Assembly: GCA_973895155.1 (NCBI GenBank)
Contig: OZ316893.1
Coordinates: 14,074,001 to 14,138,000 of the forward strand
Reading direction: 5' to 3'
DNA from: Marsupella aquatica
Taxonomy: Eukaryota; Marchantiophyta
Length of the DNA: 64,000 bases
The notes under the pieces are model-generated. The model did not search any database. It was not told the DNA's origin and saw nothing but the letters and a program-made list of their open reading frames with translations. The translations under genes and the position numbers were made by a program. Within the stretch, counting starts at the first letter, position 1; each line of letters opens with the position of its first letter. Shown here in pieces: positions 46,156-58,649 of the stretch.

Positions 46156-48798
46156 AAAATGACTTGAAGATCTGAGGAGGCCCCCTGGTAGGGGGGGGGG
46201 GAGAGCTGGGCGGAGCTTAAGGTGCTGGGTGTGAGGATTGGTTACGATGGCTGTGGACCTGCTGTGGGCTATGGTGGAACACTCTATTATCTATGATGAT
46301 TCTGAATCTGCTTGAACCGCGAGTGGATGTGCTTTAAGGCAAATGCGTTGAAGAATTTTTGGCCTAAGAACTAGGATGGGGGGACGGAGCTGTGAGTGCT
46401 TAGGTTGGGCAATTTGGAGATTGTCAAGAGCAATCTGTGATCTCATTTCTAAATGCTTTGAGCTGCTTTGATGTGCACTGGAATTGGGCTGAGGAAAGCC
46501 TTTGGGAGCTAACGTCGGAGCCGGCATCCGATCTATTTCTACGACTATTGAATTGGTACTTGGGAAGGCTCTGTATCGTTAAGCACTACAAGATTCACAG
46601 GCTTGAGCTGATTGCTAGTATGAGGGGCTTTGAAGGAACGTGCGGTCAGGGCTGATTAAGTATGGATTACTGATTAAGTTGAAGGATGCCGTGCCGGGCG
46701 AATTAGCTTTGCTGTGCTTTTGCTTGATGGGATGGTGCGTGCTATTTTCCGGTGCGTCGGACCCATTCTCGGTTTAGTTCAAATTTGATTGGGCTCTTGG
46801 AGATCAACATTGCCTTGGCCTGCGCAATGTTGCTTTGCTGTGCTACATTGGGCTTTAGACTGATAGCGACGCAATCTCTGCTCTGTTAATGGAGGTAGGG
46901 AGCCGGTGGAGGGCAACGCTGTGCTGAGCGGAGGACAGATCAAGCTGTGAGAGCTTGAAACATGCGCATGGCACTCGGAAGGGTTCTGTTGTTTAGTAAT
47001 GGGATTCTTCTTAGCGCTGATGGAGCTGTGTGAGCTGTATTGAGCTATGAGAGATCATGAAGATGGTGGTCGCTGGTCACTCAATGATCAGCTTAGGGTG
47101 CTATTTCTTCCGGTTCTGCTTGGGATATTGAGATTTCTTAGTTAATGAGGTGCCTACTCTTGATTGTGAGCTTTTGGAAGCCTTAGTTTGGTGCTTTTGG
47201 GACTGACAAGGGGAGGCTCTGGTTGAAGAGTAACATCCAATGGGCCACTATTGTCTTTGTTGCGGTGAAGTTTTCTGTTCTAAGATTGAGTGCAGAATGT
47301 AGCGGCGTAGCTTTGCGATCTTGCGAATGGTGCTTGGGGGTTTAAGTACAGGGAGACGGCTTGTTCTACTGAGTAGTAGGAAAGTTGTTTTGAGGGGATC
47401 TTTCTGAAGTTTGAGCTAAGACAGTTTCTGAGCGATCTCTGTTACACTAAGAATTTGGGGCTCACATGCGATTCTACTTGGAAAATCTTTTGTTGCCATC
47501 GGCTGTGGAGGAAGGCTCAAGTTTGGCTATCATTGTAAATTCAATCGAGCTGCAAGTGCTCTTAATGGCGAGATGGAAGCTTTTGCTAGAACGAGGGCCC
47601 ACTGGGGGGCTGGCGGTGCTGCAATTGTTGAGTGGAGTTGGACAAAAAGATTGTGTATCTATGGAGGCACTTTGAGGCTGGTTGGTTGTGAGAAGCTGGG
47701 CCTCTTGGGGTTTTTTGGATTATGGGGGCACTTTTAAGGTAGCTTAGGAGTGTCATTGCGTGGACCGAGAGAGTTGTGGACAGCTTTGGATTGCTGGGCA
47801 ATCTTGACTCTATTTGCTATTGCTGAAGTCAAGTATCAGTCGGCTGCGGAGAGCATGGATGCGAGTGGTGGAGATGGGGAGCTCGCAATGGAAGAGGATT
47901 TTGGCTATTGCTCGTGAGTGTGAGTTTGCTTTTGCTGAAAGAGATTGCACTATTGGAAGCGCGCTGTGATCGGGGATTATTCTGGTGCCAATTCTTGATT
48001 TGTGCAATGGCGCTTCAGCCTTTTGGTGACGAGATTAATTGGAGCTCCTGGAGGAGTTGAACAGACTGAGTAGATGGGAGGCGGGCGGGGTGGGAAGTAC
48101 TAGTGATGGATGTTGTTTTGTCTCTTTCTCTTGGGAGATGCTGGATGACTCGGGACAGTGGTTGTGGGAGTCACATACTCCTTCACGGCACGAACCATGG
48201 TTCATTCCACAGCAGAGCAGCTTTGCAGCACTATGTGGCATGAAGTACTCTAAAGCTTGCAGGACAGTTGAGCATGAGTGAGAGAGCTGGTGGTAAGTTG
48301 TGGATTGGAGATTGCTAAATGCAACCTCATTGGGTTGACAACGTGGATTGTAGTCAGGAATGCCCTTGTTCAAAGGGTGCTTACTATTCCTGGTTAGAAA
48401 TGGAGATTTAGAATTAGGTTATTCTGGTCTATTAGGGCTATGCTCTTTTGGACGGGCTCTATTGTCTTTAGGTAGGCCCGGTTGGGTCTCTTGCGTTCCT
48501 TTACCTGTGGACTTTGCATTGGCAATGGATCCTTAGGGGACTTGTTGTTGACCTCTGATCTTTGGCCTTAGTGGACGCTTACATTGGCTTTCTACTCTGC
48601 TGGCCTGCCCCTTGGTTTTTGGTAGATAGTGGTAGATTTTTTGACTTTGAATTGTCCTTTTATGATCCCTTGTACTCCGCCACTTGTGGCTTCTTTTGCC
48701 TTTTGGCCTGCTGGGTCCCCCCATCAGTGGGGTTCACGCGGAATAAACAATTTAAATTTAAAAAAAATTAAAAATAAAATAAAATGACTTGAAGATCT
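46156..48798 (+). mobile_element. Retroposon (LINE-type insertion) with perfect 18-bp target duplication and A-rich tail
   Basis: AAAATGACTTGAAGATCT at 46156-46173 is repeated exactly at 48781-48798. The 2.6 kb between (46174-48780) ends in an A-rich tail (TTTAAATTTAAAAAAAATTA and on). A long variable target duplication plus a 3' A tail is the signature of target-primed reverse transcription by a LINE. No frame over about 110 codons and no endonuclease or reverse-transcriptase motif were found. It is therefore a badly decayed LINE, a non-autonomous derivative or a retroposed transcript. The + strand is the transcript sense from the tail position. Confidence 0.82.
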
Positions 48799-49190
48799 CT
48801 CCCTGCATTTGAGTGTTATTGGCCAATTCTTGGTCTTGATCTTTCCAAGTTTTTGTAACTATATGCTTCTAGTAGCGGATTGTTATTTTGGGGGACCCCA
48901 AAATACCCCAGAGGCAATGTGAAGCAAAATCTCAGCACCCTTTCCAGTGCCTCTTGTATTTTTAGAAACATCTGTGTCAACAGGGCATTGTGGGCCATGA
49001 TTTCCCCTCCAAAAAAAACTTTAGCTCAAGTTTGAGGGGCTATTATTGCCCATTATTATGTGCTCTTCCACACTAGCTTCTTAGTTCATATTTATCATGT
49101 CTTTGCGTCTTCACCTGGGACTACCCCATTGATCTCTGCCTTCTGGGTAACCTACCTGTGTCTGTCAGTGGGGTGTCTCCAGACCTGGAG
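48799..49190. other. Intergenic, nothing recognised
   Basis: No motif or repeat seen. Confidence 0.35.
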
Positions 49191-49580
49191 GGAGTTAATA
49201 TTCTCAGATCATGTGGTTACACGAGTTAGCAAACTACGATGCCCAATGACATTTGTGATATGGTGGGGGCCATTGCCAAGGACTCAGAGTACCATGTTAC
49301 TATCATGGAGCAAAAACATATGCTTCCCCATTCCCGGAATGGTGTTCATGACAAGCAGCAGGCTGATCTGATCTATTTTAGGGCCTGAGTTTGTGCCCTT
49401 GGAGATTTGACAGTTGCCACTCTTGCTGGCAGGGAGCAATGTCAGTTGCAGTTGCAACCCATGTACCAGGCCATGCTATACGTAGCCAAAGCAATTATCC
49501 TGGCTCAAGGTGGATGCCTTTGCAGGTCCTTACCCAAGGAATCTATTGTATCCATTTTCTTTGGAGGTCTTTGGAGCTCT
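49191..49580 (+). pseudogene. Possible degraded coding fragment, family unknown
   Basis: One phase reads MPNDICDMVGAIAKDSEYHV, then QADLIYFRA-stop-VCALGDLTVATLAGREQ, then QPMYQAMLYVAKAIILAQ. It has an internal TGA and protein-like composition with alternating polar and apolar residues. I do not recognise it; it may be part of a transposon or a captured gene. Confidence 0.3.
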
Positions 49581-49780
49581 CCACCATAACTTTGACTTGT
49601 TCTTATGGGTTTGAGTTGTCTATTGCATTCAGAATGGAGGCCTTGTCCCCCTGTTTCTTTCCTCACAACTTTCTTTTAATTGGGGTGTCCAATGCACTTT
49701 AGCGGTCTCCGGCTCTCTCTATTCTTCATAGAGTTGGTTTTAGGGCCTCTAGACAGATTCCTCTTTGTGACCCTCCTTTG

Positions 49781-50140
49781 TGTTAGGGTTTACTCTTAGG
49801 TCTAGAGTAAGTTACGACTGTACCGTACATAGTTAAGGCTAACCTTAGTCACAGATTAGGTTAGGTTAGTCATGCTGCATACACACTACCCAAGCGGTGT
49901 TTGCTTAATTAGGGAGTGGGAACTTAGGCTCATTATAACAGAGTGAGTTGAGAAATAAGGAGAACTTGTGTTGTGGATGTTTGGTATGGCCGGTTGGCTT
50001 AGAGTGCAATAAAGCTCCTGTGTGTTCACATGGACGTAGCCTCATGTGGAGATGAACCACGTATCTCTATGTGTCGATACTTGTGCGTTGGATGGTTGAT
50101 GGGCTTCGCTTGCCATTGCGATTGTCGTCTATGCTCAACA
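49781..50140 (+). mobile_element. Solo LTR related to the Copia element
   Basis: It begins TGTTAGGG and ends GTCTATGCTCAACA, like the Copia LTRs. It shares GGAACTTAGGCTCATT, GTATGGCCGGT, AGAGTGCA, GACGTAGCCTCATGTG and GTGCGTTGGATGGTT in order. No primer-binding site follows and no polypurine tract precedes, so it is a solo LTR. Its 5' third is more diverged. The flanking pentamers CTTTG and TTTTA do not form a clear target duplication. Confidence 0.85.
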
Positions 50141-51925
50141 TTTTACAAGTTCACTTGGGAGCTTTACTACACTTTTCAGTTTCCTTCCCAATGCAATAGG
50201 GTTTTAGTTTACTCTTCTACTTAGTGGACTGTTCGTTCTTTTGTTGTTGTGGATGACTCATGAACTTGTTGAGCCTCCTTGGCCTTCTTGATGACTGTCT
50301 TTCCCTTTAACTTCCTGTTCCCCCATACCATTGGCAGGGTCATGTTTCCCATAAGAGACTGCAATTTAAAGCTTGTGTATATGTTTCCCATAGGAGACTA
50401 AGGTTGGAAGCTTTTGCTGTTTGGCACCGTGATATAGCTGGCCCATTGTAAGACAGAACTATTTTAACTTATTCACAATTTTTTGTGTGTGTCTTATTCA
50501 TGTATTTTTAATATGGCTAGTTTATGAAACACAAGCTATCATATCCTATTCAAAATTATTGAAAGAATGATTTTACAAAAGTTAATGAAAAAATGCACAC
50601 CTTTTTAAAAATGAAGAGTCTAGGTATAGTACTTTTTGGGTGAAGCAAGTGCATAAATTTATATGGAGTAGTCAATGTACCTCTATAGATACAGTACGGT
50701 TTTATGATTTAAAGAGAAGTCTGTATGCTAACTTTGTAAGTTCCCTTTTAATTTTCTGCTCTATTTGGAAGGGCTCTCGATCTATTTAGGTGACACATGT
50801 TGATCCATGGACCATAAACATTGTAAAATTTATAACCAATAGGCATATAAGCTGCACTGCAGCAATAGACAAAATACTATAGTCTTTAAAGTATTTAGTC
50901 TCAAACAATCTAATTTATGTGGACATATTTATTTGGGCATGCTGGTAAACATGTATGTGACATTAATAGTGTAGCATACCAATTACCATCATCTGTCAAA
51001 CAGTGTCACATATTCTTCTTACACACAATTTTTTCCTTGGAACTTACACACAATTTTTTAATTCAATATTGTACAAGAGTTGGCAATCTTTGTCTCATTC
51101 AACATATTTCCTGTGGCCACTTCAAGAAGACATGACAAATTTTGACTAGAACCTAGAGTAAGATAATTTGATATCAAAAAATAATGGTTCACACTAGGCT
51201 CAGATGGTGAAAGCGATTGAAATGCTTTACTGGGAATTAATATTAGAATAGCATAAAAGAGTTTGTTAGATATATATAACTCTTGAGCAAAGATATCTTT
51301 AGTGTTTTCACAAAAATCATTCTTAGTACAATAGTCAATAATTAATCTCTTGCAACCTGTCCCCTGAGTCTCAACCTTGCTAAATGTGCTAGATGTTGCC
51401 CTGCTCCAATAGAAGTGGGTTGCCCTGGTTCTTCACTTGGTTCAGCATTATCTGAAGATGAAGCTCCAAGTTCTCTTGCAAGTGCCACTATTGGTAAGAC
51501 CTTGCCATCAGTACTATAATCCAGTTTTTTAGTTTGGTAGCAAGATAGTCATTGAAAATGACTTACTGCCTGTGGACTCAAGCAAAGAGCAGAGAAGTGA
51601 AATAATAGCACTGCAAGACATGAATGCAATATAGGAAAACTAAGGAGCAAAAACATGTGATGGAGCACATTACCAGACACAGGAGTAGCATTCTGAAGCA
51701 ATGCTTCTTGTTCTCTCATTCTAGCAAAGCTAGAAACAATAGGTGAAGTAAATTCAGCCATCTCCCACTCTTCCACAGGTCTGACAGGCCAAACAAAAAA
51801 CATGAAGAGAAAGCTGAAGTGTATTCTTTTTTTGGTTTGAAAGCTGAAGTGTACAAAGTATGTTACGGCCAGACTCACCAAAACTGGCCAAGGTTCACTT
51901 TAGGTTTCTTGACAACAATATTTTC
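50141..51925. other. Intergenic, AT-rich
   Basis: Words ATGTTTCCCATA(A/G)GAGACT and GGCACCGTGATATA near 50340-50440 belong to the same repeat as the array at 51930-52710. No gene was found. Confidence 0.4.
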
Positions 51926-51929
51926 CCAC

Positions 51930-52710
51930 TCTCAAGAGACCCCTGTTTGGAGCTTTGTTGTTGGGCACTGTGATATAACTACATATGTTTCCCACAGGAA
52001 ACCAGTGTATGGAGCTTTTGTTGTCTGGCACCGTGATTATTACATATGTTTCCCACAAGAAACAAGAAACCACAGTTTGGAGCTTTTGTTGATATATATG
52101 TTTCTCACAGGTGACCTCTGTTTGGAGCTTTTATTGTTTGGCGAGGTATTTGCTTGATTGACCCCCAAAATGAAACTTGTTACTTGATTGACCCCCTTAG
52201 GTCTATCAACGGTCCAGATCTGAGATCGAAAGGTCCATCAACGATCCAGATTGGGGAAAAGTATCGAGGGGGTTGATTAAGCAAACTTTTTCCAGAAGGG
52301 TGTCTACTAAGCATATCTCTCATTGTTTGGCACTGCAATATCTTAAGATATGTTACTTATAAAGCCCAAAGGAAGCTACAGTAGAGTTGGGGTCTACTAG
52401 GCTTTTAGAGTGAAGACTCTAGACCATACCTGTAGAAAGATGTGCCTAAATAATGACATGCATGATGACTTTTCATCATTTCATTCCCATGTTTGAAGCT
52501 TTTTGTTGGTAGACACTGTGATAGAATTATATGTTTCCCATAGGAAACCACTATTTGGAGCTTTTGTTGTTTGGCACAGTGATTATATTATATGTTTCCC
52601 ACTTTTGGAGCTTTGGTTGTTTGGCACAGTGATAAAATTATAACTTTTGGAGCTTTTGTTGTTTGGCACCGTGATAAATTATACGTTTCCCACAGGAGAC
52701 CACAAGCTCA
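51930..52710. repeat. Degenerate tandem array, unit about 60-65 bp
   Basis: Seven or more copies carry TTTGGAGCTTTTGTTGTTTGGCACCGTGAT and TATGTTTCCCACAGGAAACCA in variant form (read in parts: GGAGCTTTTGTTG, TTTGGCACCGTGAT, TATGTTTCCCACAGG). Copies lie near 51945, 52010, 52075, 52115, 52550, 52605 and 52640. Confidence 0.8.
52145..52288. mobile_element. Small MITE-like inverted repeat inside the tandem array
   Basis: TTTGCTTGATTGACCCCC at the left pairs with GGGGGTTGATTAAGCAAA at the right (about 52150-52288), with two mismatches. It interrupts a repeat unit just after GTTTGGC. The inner part has TCAACGGTCCAGAT and TCAACGATCCAGAT as a direct pair. Confidence 0.5.
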
Positions 52711-52719
52711 GGTGCCCGT

Positions 52720-53469
52720 GCAAAAGCTCCAGTCTCAAAATTCTCCAGCCCGAGAGTCACGGACCTAGCGCGCTGCCCATGCTTGTTGCACCTACCAGTT
52801 TGCAATCAAATGCCTCACTCGAGAAAAAGAGAGTCGTGACCCATAGAGTTCACTCTAGAAGGTTCACTTTTAGAATTGGATTCGAGATATTAAATGAAAT
52901 CCAACATGATCTCGTTCGGATTTGCTCAAACTGAATCCAAGCACATTTCCCCACTGGGCTTCGGCTTTGGCGATCGGCACCCTTAATTTACATTGGGAAT
53001 TCTTGATCCACAGTGACCCCGAATCACGCCTCTATGGAACTTTCGATCTGCAAAAGATTGTGTAACTTCAGCACAGGACGTGCATCTCAATCCCACTGTC
53101 CTGCAATTCACCTACAGTAGCTTTGATGCCAATCCCACATGGCAACAGTTTTGATCAAATTTGAAACGGAGTTACCGCAAATAAATTGGATCTTTCATAC
53201 CATGTGTGATATACGGCCCAGACACCATTCAATGTTCTCAATGATGTTGTGTGGGAAATTAAAGGGACGAACATGTGACCACCATTGAGAACATGATAGC
53301 TGGACAGAATTTAATCGTAGAGAACATGATTGAATAGATTTATGGTTGGTGCACTGCCGACCGGAATTTTGTAGCTGTTTTCCATTCGAATAAGATGACT
53401 ATCAGAGAACCGGCCTTTCAAGAAATTAGCTCAATCCCTGGCGAAGCAGAGAAATTTTTAAGGCACTTG
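52720..53469. other. Intergenic, nothing recognised
   Basis: No splice-consistent frames or repeats were identified. Confidence 0.35.
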
Positions 53470-53588
53470 CGAATCGTAAGTCAATCGTACATTCATTGTG
53501 ATAACGTTGGGTGCACAGAAATGCGAAGCGAATCGTAAGTCAATCGTACATTCTTTGTGAGAACGTTGGGTGCACAGAAATGCGAAGT
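53470..53588. repeat. 59-bp tandem duplication
   Basis: CGAATCGTAAGTCAATCGTA begins at about 53470 and again at 53529, each followed by AACGTTGGGTGCACAGAAAT. A T homopolymer of about 15 bases follows near 53610. Confidence 0.9.
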
Positions 53589-53599
53589 GGGGTTTTTTT

Positions 53600-54496
53600 A
53601 ATGAAAACCTTTTTTTTTTTTTTTGCCTTGAAAACCGAAAGTAGGCCCATCCAACAGAGGATAGACGTCCTGCTTTGGAGCATGCAGTTCTATGTAGGGC
53701 AGCCACAAGGGGACAATACCCAAGGATCGGACAGGGACCCAGACCACGAGGGAGAGAGGATTAAACCTTTTCATTTGGATCAATTTTCGACCAGCTGTCG
53801 AAACTAGATCAAAGCATGGCAAGTAGGTGCTGACGGACGCCCCTTCTGAGTTCTGACGGTGTAGGACCTGTCTTAAGCGTCAGGGACGTTATCGCTATAT
53901 CACCAGCAAATCTCCAGAAGGCACCAAACTGTGGTACTCTGTTTCTTTTGTTCGTTTGCATAGTGGCAACGGGAATCCAGTTGGAGGAGACCTGGAATCC
54001 AACCATCCATGCAAAAAGTCTATCAGCGCCATTAATTCTCTGACGTTGTTTTGTCACAATCTTACCTGGCTTCAAGATTCAACACCTACCGCTCGTTTCA
54101 TAGTTCAAGGGCTACCCTAGGCCCTAGCTCAGTAACGATCCGATGCCAAAAGACATTGTTCTCCAGCCACCTTCCGCAAAAACCTGCCCAATAACCTCCA
54201 CATGTAAATGACGTGGATGTCGCGCAGGAGCTCACTCTTGCATCCACGCAAGCCAGACATGTACATTCGCTTTCCGTGTCGAGTAAAACCCGTGAAAACA
54301 GGCCATGTGGATACCCCGGGAAGGAATGTCTTGGTTTTGTGGGATTGCTTGGGCCCCATCGACCTGCACACCCCAGTCTTCAGCAATTTTACGACAAGAG
54401 GAATTGTATCGCCAAGTTTACTGAAGGAATTGTTTTGAGGTACATGCTGAGCCGAGCTTACCGTCGAGTGACGGAACGCTTCACTCGGGCGAGACG
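53600..54496. other. Upstream region of the alpha/beta hydrolase gene
   Basis: It holds no supported gene; a 161-codon minus-strand frame (54129-54614) overlaps the hydrolase first exon and has no recognisable domain. The proximal part probably contains the hydrolase promoter and 5' UTR. Confidence 0.4.
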
Positions 54497-57400
54497 ATGG
54501 TGCAGGAGGAAATAGCGAAGGCAGGTCCTGCTTGGATAAATCATGAGGGCGAGACGGTCCGACAAGAGTTCTTGAAAGTGCTGGCGAGAAACAAGAAGCC
54601 AGGTAGGACCTCACAATCCTGAATCCAAAATTGATATTATATGATCTGCTGAAAACTACGACTCAATGTAACAAGGATTCCAATACAGCAACAGTGATTT
54701 TAATCAAACGTCCATTCGCTCCACTGTAGTATCTATTGCTGTTGCCAAAAATTTGTACCGTAGGCTGAAAATGATCGAGTGATTCTTTCGATTTCAGTTC
54801 CACTTCAAACAACTCGAGGACAGCGTCGGGAGGTGATTTTTCCTCAACAGGAGTCGTTGTTGTTTCCACTTGTACGTACCAGCATCACCTTTCGTTACAA
54901 TTGTACGATGGGCATTCATAATGGTTGAATTAGATGTCGTTGGAACTCATTCATATGCAGTCTCATGTCAAGAAATTCAGTTACAATTCTGGATTAACGT
55001 ATCTCCCTCTTCCGATTTGCAATGTCGTTTGTGTGGCCAGACAATTCACTCATGTCCGAAAGGGGAAGTTGCTGATTCTGAATTACATTTGGAAGAGGAG
55101 AATTTCTTCCTGACGACCGAGGTAACGAATGCGTATCCGTCGTGGGATTCAGAACAGAATGAAGCGATTCTGAATTTCAATGACATGCGGATCTCGTGCT
55201 AGCTTACTCAATCTATTCACGGTAGACAAACTTATTCTAACTTTTCAGAATGTTGAGAAGTCATAAGATAAGTTAGACACGATGATTGAGCAGAGTAGAC
55301 TATTATGAAAACTTAGAGCATCCGCACCGGCGCCCTGCACCGGGCCCGATGCCTGTAAAACATCGGTTTGGGGGACCGGCCAGAAAAAAGCGAAAAAAGC
55401 GCTTTGCAGCGATGATTGGTATCCCTAAAACGTTTCCAGGCCTGGGAAGGCCTGCAATTTCAATTTTAGCTTCACGACTCTACAGTAGTTTTTCTCTCCA
55501 ATCTCGGTGGAGGTTCCACTCCTTGAAAGTCGAGCAGCCGGAACTGTACGATCAATCCCGATCACTTTATCCTCTGGATTTCTCAATGAGATGACCTTCT
55601 GGTGGGGACACCCGCTTTGGTTCTCTCACGGTTTACTGCTGCAATTTAAGGAACTGAGAACCAACAGCGGCAATCAAAAGCACCTGACCTCATTTTGAGA
55701 GCCCACCGACGGGAGGGATTCTAAATTTAAAGTTGTATGCTCAGGAAGGTGAACAGGGATGCGTACCGGTCCTGCTTATACGACCACTACGGCAAAATGC
55801 TAAGAGACCAGCAGTTCTGTTCCTGCACAGCACAGGTCGACGGAAGGAGTTTTGGCGGCCGTATATGGAGGTGTAGACTCTTACATAGCTGTCTTCTGAG
55901 ATCCAAAACTGATTCCATCCCTGGGTAACGAACTCGTCGGTAATCCCAGCGTGTTAAATCATTTTACACTAAAATGTGCCATGTCATGTCTGTTTCACAG
56001 GCCTTTGCTGCTAGGGGTTATGTAGCTGTAGCTATTGATTCTCGATATCATGGAGAGCGAGCAGCCACCGTCGATTCATATAACGAAGTAAGCTCTGCTA
56101 ATTTTATGCTTTTCCTGAATCTTCAGTTCCGTGTTGCTTCCTCTTGTGTTGGAAGCTAACAGCCGCCTTTTCGATCTGAATTGACTTAGTCTATAGAAAC
56201 CATCTCGCCTCACCGATGTAACCCGAGAGCTTTTGGCTCAGAATTGAGACATTATGACGAGATCTGCCTTAGAGAGAAGACAAATACTAGGGGACAATTC
56301 TGAATGTCCTGAGCTTGCGTTTAGGGAAGGGAAGGAGACAGGAACGAATGGAAGTTAGATCACTGATCTTCTCATGGGAGAAAAGGGGATGGAAAATGAC
56401 TAAGTTATTACATTGTATTCTTGTCATTCAGGCTTTGATTGCAGCTTGGAGGAAGGGCGACGAGATGCCTTTCATTTTTGATACGGTACAACTTAACTTT
56501 CAATCGAAACCTATTTCGAAACAGTAGTGTGATGGGGTACCCCTTGTGCCTTCTGCAGAATTTTTCATGCTGCTGTAACCCATCCTGCTGCAGAAGGCGA
56601 GGTTGTTAAGATATCCAAGCCTTGCCAGATCTGCTGCCAAAAAACACCATAGCACAATTTAAGAATGCCGCTTTTGAACTTTATAAGGCTTTATAGCCGG
56701 CCGCAAGGGATTTTCCAGATTGTCCTAATCTTCTTAGTTGGCTTGCAGGTTTGGGATTTGACCAAACTTTTGGACTATCTTTCTGAAAGGCGGGATGTTG
56801 ATCCAGCACGAATTGGTGCTTTGGGCATTTCTCTGGGTGGTAAAGTAGCCACAGATCGCATGTTCTGTAAACTTAGGCGGACGAGGTCAATTAGACATCT
56901 GCTTCTCTTTTGTGTTGTAGGGGTGTAACATCACTAGATCCTCGGAAGTTCTGGGTCTCCTAATCATATTAGCGACCAGAGATGTAGATTTTGCCTAGGC
57001 AAGAAATGAGCCATGGATATCTACTATTGTTCTTTGACCTATGTCTAACGGCTGGATCAATCGACTCTTTCTCTTGAAGGAATGCATGCATGGTTTGCAG
57101 CAGTCGCTGATCCACGAATTGCTGTAGTTGTCCCGATTATCGGTGTTCAGGTACCAAAACTACCTCCGAATGATTGAAATGGCATTCTGTGAAGAAAGGA
57201 AAACATGCAAAGCAGTCAATATTGAATGTATATCTCACTTGAGAAACATCTTCCTTGTGTTAATAATTCAAGTTGGTTTTAATACAGAATTTCAGCTGGG
57301 CAGTTTTGAATGAGACGTGGCATGCAAGGGTGCATTCTATACCCCACGCCTTTGAAGGTATGATGTTTGAAACCTGAATTGTCCGTAACCGCCACTTAAG

Positions 57401-58489
57401 ATCTGCGAACATGTGATGTAATCAATACAATAAGGTTTGATTGCAATTGATCGGATTTGGTGCGTGCAGTTGCAAAGGAGGATCTCGGGAAACCTACGGT
57501 GGATGCTGAAACAGTTACTGCTGTGAGCTTCGGAATACCCTGGTCCTGTCAAGCTGTACTCTATGCGAAACTGGATTTGAGCTTCATTAACGACGAGAAA
57601 TTGCATTTTTTGAAGGCATTGCAACTCCTGCTTGTTCCATAATAGTTTTATCGTCCGAGCAGGTTTGGCAACGAATAGCCCCCGGCTTGATTGATAAATT
57701 TGATGCAGAGCACACCATCCGCACAATTGCTCCCAGGCCTCTTCTAGTTATCAATGGTCAGTATCCCTTTCATTGAGCTCCGATCTTTGAAATAAGCAAA
57801 GTTTCGTGCTCCTTTTATGAATCAAAAGGTCTTTATTCTAATTGCTGATTGTCTTCATTCGTATTTCCGTTACCTTGATTTGCATCTCAAGTGACAGGAT
57901 CTTCGTCAATTTCATGTTACTCATTAACCTTTGGGGACTAGTTTCGCAGGTGAGAGGGATCCACGGTGCCCTTTGAAGGGTCTAGAGAAAGTCGTGAAAG
58001 AAGTGGCTGACATCTACAAAGCTGCTGGCGTTCACGAACGTTTTAAGGTAATCTACAGCGCATTGTCCCTCAGTCTTGACTCTACTGAATATCCTATAAA
58101 GCTGGGCTTCAGTCCACGGATCCACCTCTTGTCCCCTTCGATCTATTGCGAGATGTTTGGTTCACCTCTCGAGTTTTCATAATCCCATTTGCAATACATT
58201 CTCTTTCCTCTTGCTCATACGAAGTGGCTCATACGAAGTGTTTGAGATCCTGTCAACTTGAAAACCTTCATGTGTTTGCTTAAACAGATCGTCATGAAAT
58301 TACTTTCGTTTCTGACACTCTCAGCTTCCACAGTTCAAGGCAGAAGAAGGGGTTCATCATGAATTCTGCGAGTCGATGGGTAACGATGCCAGTCTTTGGA
58401 TGGACCATTTCTTGAAACCAGATAAACCTCTGAGGTACATCCAAGGCCTTTATCCTGAATTTGAATATCCTCAAGTGGCAGTCAGCTGA
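54497..58489 (+). CDS. Alpha/beta hydrolase-fold protein, thirteen exons, 386 aa
   Basis: Exons 54497-54602, 54798-54871, 55041-55121, 55745-55870, 56001-56087, 56432-56485, 56749-56839, 57080-57150, 57288-57357, 57470-57522, 57663-57756, 57950-58047 and 58334-58489 join in frame (1161 nt). Landmarks in order are AVLFLHSTGRRKEFWRPYME, GYVAVAIDSRYHGERA, WRKGDEMPFIFDT, DPARIGALGISLGGMHAWFA, IAPRPLLVINGERDPRCP and EEGVHHEF. The nucleophile elbow GISLG gives Ser204, Asp306 follows the next strand, and His343 or His344 completes the triad. The order matches a plant family annotated only as alpha/beta-hydrolase superfamily (dienelactone-hydrolase-like peptidase S9 relatives); substrate unknown, probably cytosolic as no transit peptide is seen. 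Exon 3's acceptor is the least certain. No lesion is present. Confidence 0.9.
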
Positions 58490-58649
58490 TTACCTTGAGA
58501 ATTCCTCAATTTGACGAAATTGCTTTCGAGAACAACCTTCCTGGATTTAAGTTTACTCTATTTAAACTGAAAATCTGACCTGGGCGGTTTTTTGAGTTGC
58601 ACCATTCTTTTTGTTGAGTAAGTGCACTCTAATAGGAGACAATACAACT

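Noticed and set aside
54129-54614. 161-codon minus-strand frame
   Set aside because: It overlaps the hydrolase first exon antisense, has no recognisable domain, and the + strand exon is supported by a complete gene model.
55507-55698. Possible extra hydrolase exon (EVPLLESRAAG...)
   Set aside because: It sits within intron 3 of a model that already joins in phase from LTTE to EGEQG. Adding it breaks the frame and leads to a stop.
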